A stretch of DNA of 64,000 nt from Trichoplax adhaerens (Eukaryota; Placozoa; Uniplacotomia; Trichoplacea; Trichoplacidae): assembly GCF_000150275.1 (NCBI RefSeq), contig NW_002060956.1:124001-188000 (forward strand), read 5' to 3'. Both the position numbers and the translations under genes were made by a program. Under the pieces are notes generated by a model. That model was given only the letters and a program-made list of their open reading frames with translations. It had not been told where the DNA came from and did not search any database. This document shows positions 60,099 through 64,000 of the stretch, piece by piece. Each line of letters starts with the position of its first letter. Positions within the stretch are counted from its first letter, which is position 1.

Positions 60099-64000
<3,902 letters not shown>

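Overview
This is eukaryotic, almost certainly animal, nuclear DNA. It is AT-rich. Its genes are split into many short exons with canonical GT/AG introns, mostly 60-300 bases long, and the proteins resemble animal families closely. Moderate gene density, short introns and strong protein conservation suggest a small early-branching animal genome. A placozoan (Trichoplax-like) is my best guess, but this is inference. There are no bacterial-style operons, rRNA genes, CRISPR arrays or convincing tRNAs.

Layout. 1-11,670: no gene I can support, but an A/C-rich, G-poor island at about 7,220-8,120 ends in a short GACCGGTC repeat. 11,674-14,907 (-): a four-exon CRAL-TRIO (Sec14-like) lipid-transfer protein. 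14,910-19,165: no supported gene. 19,169-27,558 (-): a kinesin-12/KIF15 orthologue with a complete motor and a long coiled coil. 29,955-30,940 (-): a KIAA1143 orthologue. 31,838-40,637 (+): importin-4. 43,709-47,083 (-): a four-exon protein with two SAM domains and a retropepsin-like aspartyl protease domain. 49,512-53,919 (+): GDP-mannose 4,6-dehydratase (GMDS). 60,099-64,000 (+, runs off the end): the N-terminal part of a CHD6/7/8/9-type chromatin remodeller.

Two gene pairs diverge from shared upstream regions: KIAA1143/IPO4 (about 0.9 kb apart) and SAM-protease/GMDS (about 2.4 kb apart). Both upstream regions are built of locally amplified tandem repeats. One array carries extra copies of the KIAA1143 start codon and its first codons. 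The other is a 280-300 base satellite with a conserved hairpin. From about 16.5 kb to 58.6 kb the intergenic DNA, but hardly any exon, is studded with a pentanucleotide (GTACT/GTACA) that switches strand, giving nested palindromes built on GTACTGTAC.

The genes do not form one pathway: lipid transfer, mitotic spindle, nuclear import, GDP-fucose synthesis and chromatin remodelling. The KIF15-KIAA1143 adjacency matches the neighbourhood of these genes in human. The strongest leads are the SAM-SAM-retropepsin gene, the amplified start-codon array, and the strand-switching repeat clusters at divergent promoters.
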